64,000 nucleotides of DNA. It comes from Silene conica (taxonomy: Eukaryota > Streptophyta > Magnoliopsida > Caryophyllales > Caryophyllaceae). Below, one piece after another: positions 54,088-64,000 of the stretch. How positions within the stretch are numbered: the stretch's first letter is position 1; every line of letters starts with the position of its first letter. The notes below the pieces were generated by a model. That model had not been told where the DNA came from. It saw nothing but the letters and a program-made list of their open reading frames with translations, and made no database searches. Made by a program: the position numbers and the translations under genes. The stretch is from contig CM055319.2 of the NCBI GenBank assembly GCA_029255685.2, positions 10,340,747 to 10,404,746 of the forward strand, read 5' to 3'.

Positions 54088-57029
54088 TGATGTGTAGTTT
54101 TAATACCGCAAGTGCACAGTTGACGAAGTAGCACTCTAGGTGTCGAGTCACAGGGAGCTAAAATCGCAATACTAGCTATTTAAGTTATGAGTTTAGCTAA
54201 GTCGACAATAGTTTGGTTGAGATGTATAACTACAAATAAACTAAGAATGAAATAGCAAAGTAAATAAAATATAACTAACAGTAACAAGTGAATGAGATGG
54301 ATGTAATTCAATAGAGGAAAGACCTAGGACCCGATTTCACTCCACCATAAGCGTTCATGATTATAATCTCTCTTAGCTAGTCAACGGGTATGGTTCATAA
54401 GGGGGAAAAACGCCTCTAATTCGCACAAGCACCTCCCTCTCGAGTTCGCGCTTAGACACTAGCTATCCCGACTAACCCCCCTCTCGGGTTCGAAAGTCGA
54501 TATCCTAAGTTTAAATACCCGATTACCCGAAAACACATGTAATTCTCAAGGTAGACTAGTATTAACTAAGGTCAATAATCCCGCGATGATTTCCGGGTCA
54601 TCCCTCCCCTCTTCTCGAAGGTTGATTTCAAACACAAGACTAGGGGGTCCCCCCTCGGTTCTCCCTTTCTGTCTCAACCTAGTTAGACAATAAGGTTAAG
54701 CAAGCCATCTCGACTCCCAACCTAACCGGCTCTCGCCGATGGACAAGGGTCTAGAGTCAATGAAACCCGCAAAAACCAATAAACAAGCAAAACCCCTAGT
54801 CCACCCTCAGAAACCAAACCCAAGGACTAACCTAGTGAGAAATCAATAAAATGAACCACTTATGTTGGAGCTAATCGAGTCCTAGTATGAGACTACTCAC
54901 TAATCATAACTAAAGAACTCAAATTCAAAACAAAAGATGACACTTTATGATTAAACATGATGAAGGATGAATTCTTACTATCAAGCATGCACAAACCAAC
55001 TAGAGCAATGATCCAAGGCAAAATAAATCAAAATTAACAATAACCAAGCACAAAGGAAGAAACTTTGTAAACAAGCTAAGTGAAAAATTCAAACCCCTAA
55101 ATCAACTTAAATGTAAACAAATGACAAAATAAAGAAAGAGATAAGAATTATACCAACTAAGAAGGCAAGGAAGAACAATGAAGCAAAAGAACAAAGAAAG
55201 CTTGAAAACTTATGAAATTGATGAAGGTTTTGGGGCAAATTACAAAGGAAAAGTGTTTCTCTTACTAAAACTTGGAATAAGGTAAGGTGAACAGTGAAAA
55301 ACAGAAGTAAATGGGCTTATATACTAAGTTACAAAATAGCAAAACGACCCAAAACATTGTCGTTCAAGTAAACAAAGATCCGCGCAAAATTTGAGGTGGG
55401 CACGACAAGAACCGCTAGGCACGGCTGAGAGGGCACGACACCTTCTTTCCTGGTGAGGAACGGCACGGCACACAACCGCACGACACGGCTCTGTGCGCAC
55501 GGTGCCTTCGTCCCTGATGAAGAACGACATGGTACTCACGGTGCCTTCAGTTAACTTCCTTATTTCTCTGTTTTGGGCTATCCATAGGTTTGTGTTGGGC
55601 CTTAGGTTGTCAAATGGGTCCGTGGGTTGTTTCTTGTTCAGGTGGGTGCTTGTTGGCCCTAATCGTATCCCTACAAAAATCGACAAACACAACCAAAACC
55701 CGAAACAAGCTCCCAAAAGGCAAGTTGAGCGTTATATGCAAATTAAACACGGAAAAACACATAAAAAGCAAGAAAACGGGCTACGAGAAAGAGTTCTTAG
55801 GTATGAAAAGCGCGTGGATAATGGAGCTATCAAATCTCACACACTAAGCTCGATCTTACTCGTCCCGAGTAAGCTCAAGCAAGATTACATGCAACGCAAA
55901 ACAAGTTTACCAACCTATGGCGAAAAACCAGCCTAACTATTCTACTATAATAACCGATTGAGTATTAGCGCACTCAACGCCCTTTCAATTCACAATTTGA
56001 CATCTTATGAGGAAAAGGTGCCCTATTGCAAGGCAAGTGAGGTCTTGCTCAAAATTTTTGACACATCCTAACATGAAACACATAAACAAACAATAGGACG
56101 CATCGACAAAGAAGAAAAGCCGCTTTCCTCATCTAAGCGACTGAGATCAACTAAAAAGGATCAAATTCAAGATCGTACACTTCCGCACAAATACTAATTC
56201 AATATGTCACTAAAACCCAAAGGATGGCGACAAAACACTACCAAATAATGCTAACCTAGGCTACTTTCATGACCATGATCCAAAAACTTCTGTCGAGGGC
56301 GATAGGATGGAATGGAAGGAGGTCCCCATGATGCTAGAGGTAAGGAATAAACCGGGTCTAGACTCTTCACAAGTAAGGGTCATGGATCGTTCCAAGTTTG
56401 TCAAGGAAGGATAGCAAAATAGATTTTTGGGTTTAAATGCTCAAGTCATTTCATAAAGGTGGAAAACACAACAAACGACCTCAATTTTTTATTATCTCTT
56501 TTTTTTTTCTTTTCTCTTTTTTTTCTTCTTTCTTTTCATGAGTTAAGATGGGGTTTGTCCCACGCGTGCTAATGCCCTTTGCTTTCGCCAATCGCTTATT
56601 AGGCCACCGGTTAACCTTTAAGCAATAGCTTATCGGGGTGACAATCACTCTGTCTTTGGGCGGTCGAATTCACGACCAAGTGGGAAGCCAAATCCTTGCC
56701 CCCCCCCTCCAAAGCACATCGAAGTGGTACGCCTCCACCTAAACTACACGATCTTATTCCACAAGAGGTTTCTTTTTCACTTTTTCAACATTTCACACCA
56801 AAATTTAAAGAAATGAGCATTTTAAGAACCATCAAAAATCTCAAGTTACCATCCCACCCAAACCGACAAGGTCACCAAGACTAGTCAATCTATACCTAAT
56901 CGCATCACGAGGTTGGACAAGGTGATTCAAAATGCAAACCCTCGACTTGGTAGTGGACCATGGTTCAAAAGATACTAGCAAAGCATAACCTAGAGTGTTT
57001 CAAAACCATTCTAAAAGGCAAAGTAACAA
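54088..57029 (+). mobile_element. LTR-like start of an unassigned retroelement
   Basis: At 54088 the sequence changes abruptly inside the hairpin array of the previous LTR and begins TGATGTGTAGTTTTAATACC, then GCAAGTGCAC. I know this TACCGCAAGTGCAC motif from the start of plant LTR elements, but I cannot name the family. Inside are a GCACGG/GGCACGAC-rich block (55395-55550), a palindrome CTTACTCGTCCCGAGTAAG (55855-55873), and a pyrimidine tract (56480-56537). No retroelement protein was found. The right end is not seen, since another element begins at 57030 and this one may continue beyond 64000. Confidence 0.5.
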
Positions 57030-57988
57030 TGTAACAGCCCGTATTTTCGTAAAATCTAATTTAATCGTTTTTAAGTATTTTTCGTAATAAAAATAATACT
57101 CTAATAATTAATTCGGAAGTACTAATCTTTAAAAGTAAGATCCGTCTTAAGAACCTCAAGTCCTTAAGACGAATACAACTTGGCAAAGTTATATTCCCGA
57201 CTTAAATATTCATTTCATATCCGTTTCTAAAATCCGTAACTGTTTAAGCAAGACGGAAAGGACAACTCACTTGTCCTCTTTATAAACAAATTGTCGACAT
57301 CTTTTTCCCCAAGAAAACCCTTCCACTGTAAAACAAATCCTCCATAAAACCTCCATTAATACTCCTTTCTTTTGAGCTTTTCTCCTTCATCCGTTCTTCA
57401 AATCGCGAAAGTAAGTACATTTTCGGAATCCTCGTTCGATTTCCTAATCATCCATCACTTTCATTTTTCATTTCGTCGACTTCGAAAAACGGACTGTTTT
57501 CCTTAATTCCGTTTTAAGAACCTAAAGATCCGTTTATTGTGTTGTAGGTGTTGGCCTGGACGATCCCGACACCGGTAGTTACGTGATTGAGGAGGATCAT
57601 CTGCCGGAATAAGCTTAAAGGTGACGATAATGAGAAACTCGGCCTTTATGTGTATATTAGCACTTTTGTTGTGTTTCTTATGTTGGATTCTGATTTTGCT
57701 CATGTATTATGTTTGAGGAATTTAGCAACATGTTTAGGATGATGTTGTTGTGAAGAATCCATGCTTAAACTTGTTGTTATATGTTCTTAAGTGTATTTTC
57801 AGTTTTTCTCATTTTGCGACGGATACTCGATATATCCATTTGAGGATTGTTATGGGACTTATGTGCTGGTAGATTAGTTGTTCTTGGTGTTTGATAATGT
57901 TGGAAAATCACCAATTGTAGTCTTGCTTAAGTTGTTGTATCGAATTTTGAAGTTTTTCATTGAATGCGATTTTGCGGATTTCGTATCA

Positions 57989-58385
57989 GGCTCTCTGAGC
58001 CGGTCGACCGACCGGCCGCCGGTCGACCGGCTGGGAGCGCTTCTTTGTGTTTTTCGTATTCTGAGGAAAAATTGGCTTGGGACTGCCAGCCGGCCGACCG
58101 GCTGCCTGCCGATCGGCTGGTAGTCTCCTTGTGTCGTTTGGGTTTTGCGAAAACAATAGGAAGAGGGGAGCCCAGCCGGCAGACCGGCCGCCTGCCAGCC
58201 GGCTGGGAGTACATGTGGGGTTGGTTTGCGTATCGTATAGACTAAGGGAAGGAGTTCCCAGCCGGCCGACAAGCTGCCTGCCGACCGGCTGGGAGTCCCT
58301 TTTGTTGTTCTCGGTTTTAAAAAGAAAGAAAGCTGGGTGGATCACCAGCCGGCCGACCGGCTGCCTGCCGACCGGCTGGGGACCC
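57989..58385. repeat. GC-rich hairpin array, five units
   Basis: Five hairpins about 75-90 bp apart have arms such as GACTGCCAGCCG/CGGCTGGTAGTC, CCCAGCCGGC/GCCGGCTGGG and TCCCAGCCGG/CCGGCTGGGA. The loop usually contains GACCGGCTGCCTGCC. Spacers between hairpins are unrelated and AT-rich. Confidence 0.87.
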
Positions 58386-58670
58386 CTGTAAGCTATTTTG
58401 AGTTTTTCGTAATTCGATCGTAACTTTCAAACGGTTTATCGGTTTTACTTGAAACCTGTTTTGTGTACCTTTGACATGTATTTGAGGTCCCCGGAGGATG
58501 GGCAACATTATATTGGGTTCGGGAATAGAGTAAGGATAGAGACCCCCCGGTCGGGCAACCGAAAGGGAAACCGGCTCTCCCTCATCTTAGTTCTCGAGGT
58601 CAATTAAGTGTTGATTAGAAGTTAAAGGTAGAACTATAGAGTAGTTCATAGACTTGAATGATATTGTTTT

Positions 58671-59275
58671 GATGCGTATTGAGCTATGCCTTCAGCTGGC
58701 CTCTGAACTCAATACGTGAGTTGTTTGTCGTGTATGGGAACATGCGTTGAGTTTTCGCCTCTGAGTTCCATACATGTCTGTTTGTCGTGTCTGGGACATG
58801 CGTTGAGTTTTCGCCTCTGAGTCCAGACATGTATGTGTGATCGCGTCAGGACATGCCTTAAGTTGGCCTCTGAGTCTGACGAGTAGAGCAACTGCACGAC
58901 GGGGCAGTCAGGTTGTCATACCTTACCCGGAGTGCAGGTGTTTGGTGCTAGAACATGCGTTGAGTTTTCGCCTCTGAGTCTAGTATCTTGTGATGTAGTA
59001 GGGGTCCATGCGTTGAGTTTTCGCCTCTGAGTTCCTTGCTTGTGTTAGTGAACTGTATGCTAGTCCATGCGTTGAGTTTTCGCATCTGAGTCTAGTGTTC
59101 AGTAATAGCCGGTCCATGCGTTGAGTTTTCGCCTCTGAGTCCTTGCTTGATATAGTGAACTTGGTATCTAGGTTATGCGTTAAGATGTCGCCTCTGAACC
59201 TTTATACTTGCTGAATGATTTAGTACCTAGGTTATGCGTTAAGATGTCGCCTCTGAACCTTTGTACTTGCTGTTT
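58671..59275. repeat. Hairpin array with constant 23-base loop and changing stems
   Basis: About eleven units share the loop ATGCGTTGAGTTTTCGCCTC plus TGA (variants ATGCCTTAAGTTGGCC, ATGCGTTAAGATGTCG). Arms pair within units: GTATTGAG/CTCAATAC, TGTATGGGAAC/GTTCCATACA, TGTCTGGGAC/GTCCAGACA, CGTCAGGAC/GTCTGACG, CTAGAAC/GTCTAG, AGGTT/AACCT. Several left arms have one extra base near the loop (a bulge). Some later units pair weakly. Confidence 0.87.
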
Positions 59276-59981
59276 TATATCTGCTTGCCCTGATGATGGT
59301 ACAGTGTCAGATATGCATAGTATGTTATCGATGTTATACGTTTGTGGTTAAATCATCCAAGGCATTGGATGACTCTTAGTTCGGTTTCATAAATAATTGG
59401 ATTGAAAGACCCCCCGACTGGGTAACCAGTAGGGAAACCGGCTCTCCTTCCTATTTGTTTATGAAGTTGGTTGAGAGCCGTGCATTGTAATCGCATGTTA
59501 GTAAGAGATCAGATGATGAGTTGTTTATGCTTCACATGTTGATATATGTTGGAGTATTCTGTATTGTTTATATGTTACGTGTTGTCACAAAAGGTGGCTA
59601 GGAGAACTCTAGTCACTCCCCACTGATTGTGGCGTACATGTTTTTCATGTATGTAGGTACATGCTGGTTGGAGATCGGGGTTCACGAGAGCTAGCGAGTG
59701 ATGATCCTGCTGTCATCATTGACTTACCTTATATCGTTTAGCTGGACTCGTAGTTGTTACTTTTGTTTTTGGTGCCGGTAGGGATGTTCCATCCCCGGCT
59801 GTTGTATATATTTCATTTCCGTACTTAGAACTGTTACTTATCTATTTTGGTTTCAGTTTCAGTTTCTGTTTCAGTTTAAGACTTCTCGCATGTTGTTTTA
59901 CCTTTTAAAAAGTTTTAATTCCGCTGCATTTTTGGTACTTTTATGTGTTTATATTTCCGCTTTCGCGAGGGGTTTTACAGT

Positions 59982-59993
59982 TGGTATCAGAGC
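59982..59993 (+). promoter_or_regulatory. Primer-binding site of the plus-strand gypsy element
   Basis: TGGTATCAGAGC, two bases after the LTR, complementary to initiator Met tRNA. Confidence 0.92.
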
Positions 59994-60149
59994 ATAATTG
60001 CTCCCGACGCACTCATGTGACCCCAACCTTAACTTGACCAAATAAACAAATAATGAATGAGAGATGGGGTAGATCTAAGGATTTATATTGTAGTCTGTTT
60101 GTGCCTTGTTAAGAATACGTCTAACGGTTTACTCTCTTATGATTGAAGA

Positions 60150-61187
60150 ATGACAGAGCCAACCTATGAAGAGAGTCCTGAGATGCGAGCCCTCATTCAG
60201 ACTCTTCGGGATTGCGAAGCTAGGTCATCTACGCCTTCTTCCTCATTGCAAACCTCGGGAAGTAACCAACCTGGAGGATTGGCTTGGATTGTCACCCAGA
60301 TGTGGAGGAATGCAGCTAAGACATTCGACGGAGAGACCAGTGCTGCGGCCCTCACTGCTTGGTTCTTCGACATGGAAAGGAATTTCATGATTTATGATGT
60401 TCGACCTGAGGATCAGACCCGAGTAGCATCCCAGTTCTTAGTTCGCGAGGCCAGGAGTTGGTGGATGACGATCAGTACCCCTGCTACTCGTGACCCTACT
60501 TTCACCTGGAGTCGTTTCAAGACTCTTCTTGGCATGAGGTTTTACCATAGAGACATCCGCCAGGGTAAGATGACCGAGTTCATGAACCTTCGCCAAGGAA
60601 CCCTTTCTGTTCAAGCCTTCACCAATCGATTTGAGGAGCTAATTCACTTTGTTCCCCAGCTAGTTGAGAGAGAAGAAGATAAAGCCTACCTGTTTCGGAG
60701 CAAGCTTAATGCTGAGACTAGGAGTGTAGCCAGTGGTGACCCGACTTCTTACTTCCAGAGTTACTACGGTGTCCTGCGAGCGGAGGACCCTTATGAGATC
60801 TATTGTGAGAGAGCTAGAGCTTTCTCTCCTCCTCGACCGCCTTTGCATAGATGCCGAAGCGGGAGACCTCTTAGCCCTCTTGCCTCCTCTCCTCTCGGAA
60901 AGAGGAAGTGTCCCCAGAAGAACGAGAAGCCCCAGAGAGCTAAAACTTCCCAAATCCGGAGCATGAGCCTTCCATCGGACGTTCCCCTTAAGTGCTTCAA
61001 GTGCCACAAGGATCTCCATCTTGGACTTGACTGCCATGGCAACCCGCATCAATGCTTCACCTGCGAGGGATTTGGACATCGCTCTTTCGAGTGCCGCGTA
61101 GGGAATGGCGCCATCAACCGAACCATCACTACTGAACTTGAGACTTCCCGGGATCGAGACATGGAACCCTTGACAGAGGCACCCTGA
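60150..61187 (+). CDS. Gag of the plus-strand gypsy element, 345 aa
   Basis: The open frame starts 157 bases after the primer site. The Retrotrans_gag core is clear (AKTFDGETSAAALTAWFFDM near residues 74-95; WSRFKTLLGMRFYHRDIRQG; FMNLRQGTLSVQAFTNRFEE). The C-terminal part has an Arg/Pro/Ser-rich linker and two zinc-knuckle-like blocks, CFKCHKDLHLGLDC and CFTCEGFGHRSFEC. A further knuckle-like block (CHACKKPGHRFFEC) follows in the next 150 bases outside this frame. Gag would form the particle; the Gag of the element at 19109-20237 is its relative. The element lacks the enzymes that normally follow. Confidence 0.88.
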   Translation: MTEPTYEESPEMRALIQTLRDCEARSSTPSSSLQTSGSNQPGGLAWIVTQMWRNAAKTFDGETSAAALTAWFFDMERNFMIYDVRPEDQTRVASQFLVREARSWWMTISTPATRDPTFTWSRFKTLLGMRFYHRDIRQGKMTEFMNLRQGTLSVQAFTNRFEELIHFVPQLVEREEDKAYLFRSKLNAETRSVASGDPTSYFQSYYGVLRAEDPYEIYCERARAFSPPRPPLHRCRSGRPLSPLASSPLGKRKCPQKNEKPQRAKTSQIRSMSLPSDVPLKCFKCHKDLHLGLDCHGNPHQCFTCEGFGHRSFECRVGNGAINRTITTELETSRDRDMEPLTEAP

Positions 61188-61399
61188 GATGTTTCAAGTG
61201 TCGCAAAACCCTTCATCCCGGAGTTGACTGTCACGGTAACCCTTATCTTTGCCATGCCTGCAAGAAGCCCGGGCATCGCTTCTTCGAGTGCCCCGAGAGG
61301 AATACCGCTGTTGGCAGAGCTGCTGCTACTGACCTAGAGACTGAGACCAGAGGAGCCAGAGCTGTTCAGGACCAAGCTGAGACTGGAGTTCATCCTGAC

Positions 61400-63545
61400 C
61401 CACCTACTGGTATGTTCATGCCTATTGCCTTATTTATGGTTGATATGCTTATAACCGTTAAGATCTTAATCTCCTCCCTTAGATTCCTGTTAATCTTCTT
61501 TGGAATCTATCTTCATTTCCTTTTGACTCAACCTGATAACTTGCTTCCCTGAAACACCTTGTGCGGTAACCTACCATAGATGAACTTGGAAACCTCTTAC
61601 AATTAGCTGTAAACCGTAATTTGGAGAGTGTTGTTACTTGGAGAGAAACCTAAAGGGCTTATTGAATATGTTTTGGGTAACCATAGTGTTGTTATGTTAC
61701 TAATTTGAAGAGTAAGTGAATGATGAGGTGATTGTGCTAAGTAGAGTGTCTTACGTGGCTTTAGATTGGACTTAGGTGTGAGAATCTAGCTGAGTCATGG
61801 ATAATTGTGAGTTTGGAATATCCATTTGAGGATCTCGAGGAACTTAGAGTAAAGATTGATTTTGAGGAATATACTTACGGTACTGACGTTGTCTGATAAT
61901 TGAATGAGACAAGCCAATACTGTTTGAACTTGAGGAGCGAGAGTTGTTAGTAACGACGTGAAAACATTGGAACATTTACAAGGACTTGTGGAATTTACGG
62001 AGTATCCGATCTTAGACTACTTAATAGATTTTAGCAAATTTTCTAATAATGGATCTAAGAGAAAATTTGAGAGCGCATCACCCGATTGAGAATGGAATAG
62101 AATGATCTATTAGAGATACAATGTCGGAAACATATTGTTTTAAGTATAGATGCTTTGTAGACCGTAATGCAAGTATAGTAGATACATCTTATGAGTGTAA
62201 TAGCCTAAGAGTTGGTTGAACTAACATTGAGGAACTATCTGAGATAGGACATCTATACTTTTGGAAAAATAAGTACTTGGAAGGACGTTACCACTTTAAA
62301 TCTTGAGGAACTTGGAGATCTGGATCATTTTGAAGAACTAGTCATGAGAATCAGTCATACACTTGCTGACTTGGGAGTTGTTACCCTAGTGAGACCTTAC
62401 CTTGGGATGTTCGCTGTGTAGTAGTAGACAAATTTGAGGAACCATAGGGTTCGAAGCTCTCCCGCATAATAAATTGATGGAATTGGATTGCGTAGGATTA
62501 AAGGATATAAGTGATTTCGGCTACGGCCTAATTAATTGGGAAGAATCATGGGGATAGAACTCAGGTTTAGAATTTAGAAACGCGTGAACCTTGGCTTGAG
62601 GCATGTATTTTTGGCTTCCACCCGGAGTGAGAGATCCTTAACCTTAATGGAACCGATTTTAATGTGAACGGAGTGAGAGTTTTGGGAACCTTCTTGTGAG
62701 GAATGCCTTGTTTTATGGATGAGATAGAGTTAAGAGGGACCGTGAGACCGTTTTGAGTATTGAGGTAACTGGAAATGTCTCATGGGGATATGCTAAGGAT
62801 CGTAGAAGGGGTGTTTGATTTGGATTGAGTGAATAGCTTACCCATGTTTGGCAAAGGTTACCGTCTTCTTTAACCTCCGACTTGGTTATTTCGTTCCTTC
62901 GACCCTCCTTGTTATGTTCTGACCGCCACAAGGCTTGAAACTTCTGATCGGTCGCGTTGAAACAATCTCTTCGACTAATTCCTCGTTCTCGAACATCCGT
63001 TTTTGAATTTGTCCACTTCTGGTCAACTTCAAATTGCTGTTTTCAGAAGAAGCTTAATCGTTCTGAAAATCTGAAACTATTTTCCTCTTCCGTTAGAAGT
63101 GACTTTTGGTCATTGTTACGATTTTGCATTTCCAAGAAATTGTGAATAAAGGTTAATTTGGAAGGAAACTTGACTTTGAAGAACAGAACGTTTTGCAATT
63201 TTGACCGACTTCAGCGTTGATTGCCACTAGGACGTGTTATTGGAGACGTCTGATAACCCGTGCTGTATTTATCAACACCGAATCGACCTAAATTTTGAAT
63301 TTTGACTGATTTAATTTTGGGACTTGTCTCCGATTTGGAGTGTCGGACTCTTGAATACGTAACGAGAATCCCATTATCCATTGACGAAGACTTGTGCCTT
63401 TAAAACTTTGTCTCTTGAAAACTTTTTGCAAGATAAAGTTTTGGGTTTTCATAACCCGCTTGATACATTTTGAACGTTAGAGTTGTTTTCGCACCTACTT
63501 TCACTTTCGAGTTTCGAGGACGAAACTTTTTGAAGATTGGGTGAT
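61400..63545 (+). mobile_element. Non-coding internal region of the plus-strand gypsy element
   Basis: About 2.1 kb after gag with no pol similarity in any frame. Long parts look like a G/A-biased sequence with frequent GAGGAACTT motifs, and not like decayed enzyme genes. It ends GAGGACGAAACTTTTTGAAG then ATTGGGTGATT, the same polypurine-type end as in the minus-strand element. Confidence 0.7.
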
Positions 63546-64000
63546 TGTAACAGCCCGTATTTTCGTAAAATCTAATTTAATCGTTTTTAAGTATTTTTCG
63601 TAATAAAAATAATACTCCAATAATTAATTCGGAAGTACTAATCTTTAAAAGTAAGATCCGTCTTAAGAACCTCAAGTCCTTAAGACGAATACAACTTGGC
63701 AAAGTTATATTCCCGACTTAAATATTCATTTCATATCCGTTTCTAAAATCCGTAACTGTTTAAGCAAGACGGAAAGGACAACTCACTTGTCCTCTTTATA
63801 AACAAATTGTCGACATCTTTTTCCCCAAGAAAACCCTTCCACTGTAAAACAAATCCTCCATAAAACCTCCATTAATACTCCTTTCTTTTGAGCTTTTCTC
63901 CTTCATCCGTTCTTCAAATCGCGAAAGTAAGTACATTTTCGGAATCCTCGTTCGATTTCCTAATCATCCATCACTTTCATTTTTCATTTCGTCGACTTCG
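63546..64000 (+). repeat. 3' LTR start of the plus-strand gypsy element, cut by the window end
   Basis: Matches 57030-57484 at all but one of 455 positions (C at about 63618 against T at about 57101). Confidence 0.95.

Larger units (their letters stand above)
57030..59979 (+). repeat. 5' LTR of the plus-strand gypsy element (2950 bp)
   Basis: Starts TGTAACAGCCCGTATTTTCG, ends GAGGGGTTTTACA. It contains a GC-rich hairpin array (57989-58385), the conserved 44-bp motif twice (58540-58583 and 59408-59450), and a second hairpin array between them. A GTAAGT at 57411 and TTGTTGTAG-like acceptor sequence before 57550 may mark a leader intron. Confidence 0.9.
57030..64000 (+). mobile_element. Ty3-gypsy gag-only (TR-GAG-like) retrotransposon, very young, runs off the window
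   Basis: Plus-strand element with a 2950-bp 5' LTR (57030-59979), primer site, gag, a non-coding internal part, a polypurine-type end and the first 455 bp of the 3' LTR (63546-64000). The internal region is only 3566 bp and encodes Gag but no protease, RT or integrase, so it needs a helper. The two LTRs differ at one site in the 455 comparable bases, so insertion is recent (about 0.2 My or less). A TSD cannot be tested; AACAA precedes it. It is the same superfamily as the minus-strand element at 6926-22754: same LTR ends, primer site, array-bounding motif and end sequence. Confidence 0.9.

Noticed and set aside
55324-55936. 130- and 147-codon frames near 55.3-55.9 kb
   Set aside because: On opposite strands over the same GCACGG-rich LTR-like DNA; no domain seen.
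57874-58508. Several overlapping open frames on both strands, 62-132 codons
   Set aside because: They arise from GC-rich palindromic repeats, which give open frames on both strands; no family match and no shared start.

Overview
The window reads as repeat-rich intergenic DNA of a higher plant nuclear genome. The evidence is AT-rich background, several families of LTR retrotransposons with the usual TGGTATCAGAGC primer site, CACTA, hAT, PIF/Harbinger and Helitron-like DNA transposons, tRNA-headed SINEs, and one intact-looking plant aspartic protease gene. A eudicot is likely. The element families look like those of Caryophyllales to me, but that is an impression, not a proof.

Layout. 1-5090: part of a minus-strand Ty1-copia element, split by a solo LTR (1188-2438). 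5090-6925: old non-coding DNA with a diverged duplication. 6926-22754: a young minus-strand Ty3-gypsy element that carries only gag, with 2.6-kb LTRs. It was itself split by a 7.8-kb non-autonomous CACTA transposon (11178-18998) that carries pieces of two host genes (a GCS1-like glucosidase and a HAD phosphatase), a MITE and a Helitron-like end. 23481-24725: the only convincing host gene, a single-exon nepenthesin-type aspartic protease on the minus strand with a duplicated promoter region. 26803-28586: a PIF/Harbinger element with a transposase remnant and a nested LINE fragment. 30542-37203: a young copia element with TSDs, an open gag and little pol. 37631-38287: a small hAT element. 39738-40230: a 161-bp tandem repeat. 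40905-42654: three SINEs. 43935-44655: a possible terminal exon next to a Helitron-like 3' end. 44882-50296: a hAT element holding a nested copia element with short LTRs (45331-49943). 51849-54087: part of a third gypsy-type LTR. 54088-57029: an LTR-like start of unassigned family. 57030-64000: a very young plus-strand gag-only gypsy element whose 3' LTR runs off the window.

The most unusual signal is in the three related gypsy-type LTRs (starts TGTAACAxCCCGTA). Each contains tandem arrays of short hairpins. Within an array the loop sequence is almost constant while the stem arms change together and stay complementary. This is the pattern expected if a folded RNA or DNA structure is kept, rather than a primary sequence. 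Two of the LTRs are homologous and bounded by the same conserved 44-bp motif, yet different hairpin units have expanded between the two motif copies.

Insertion order that can be read directly: the CACTA element is younger than the gypsy element it splits; the copia element at 45331 is younger than its hAT host; the solo LTR is younger than the copia element around it. Ages quoted use an assumed rate of 7e-9 substitutions per site per year and are rough.
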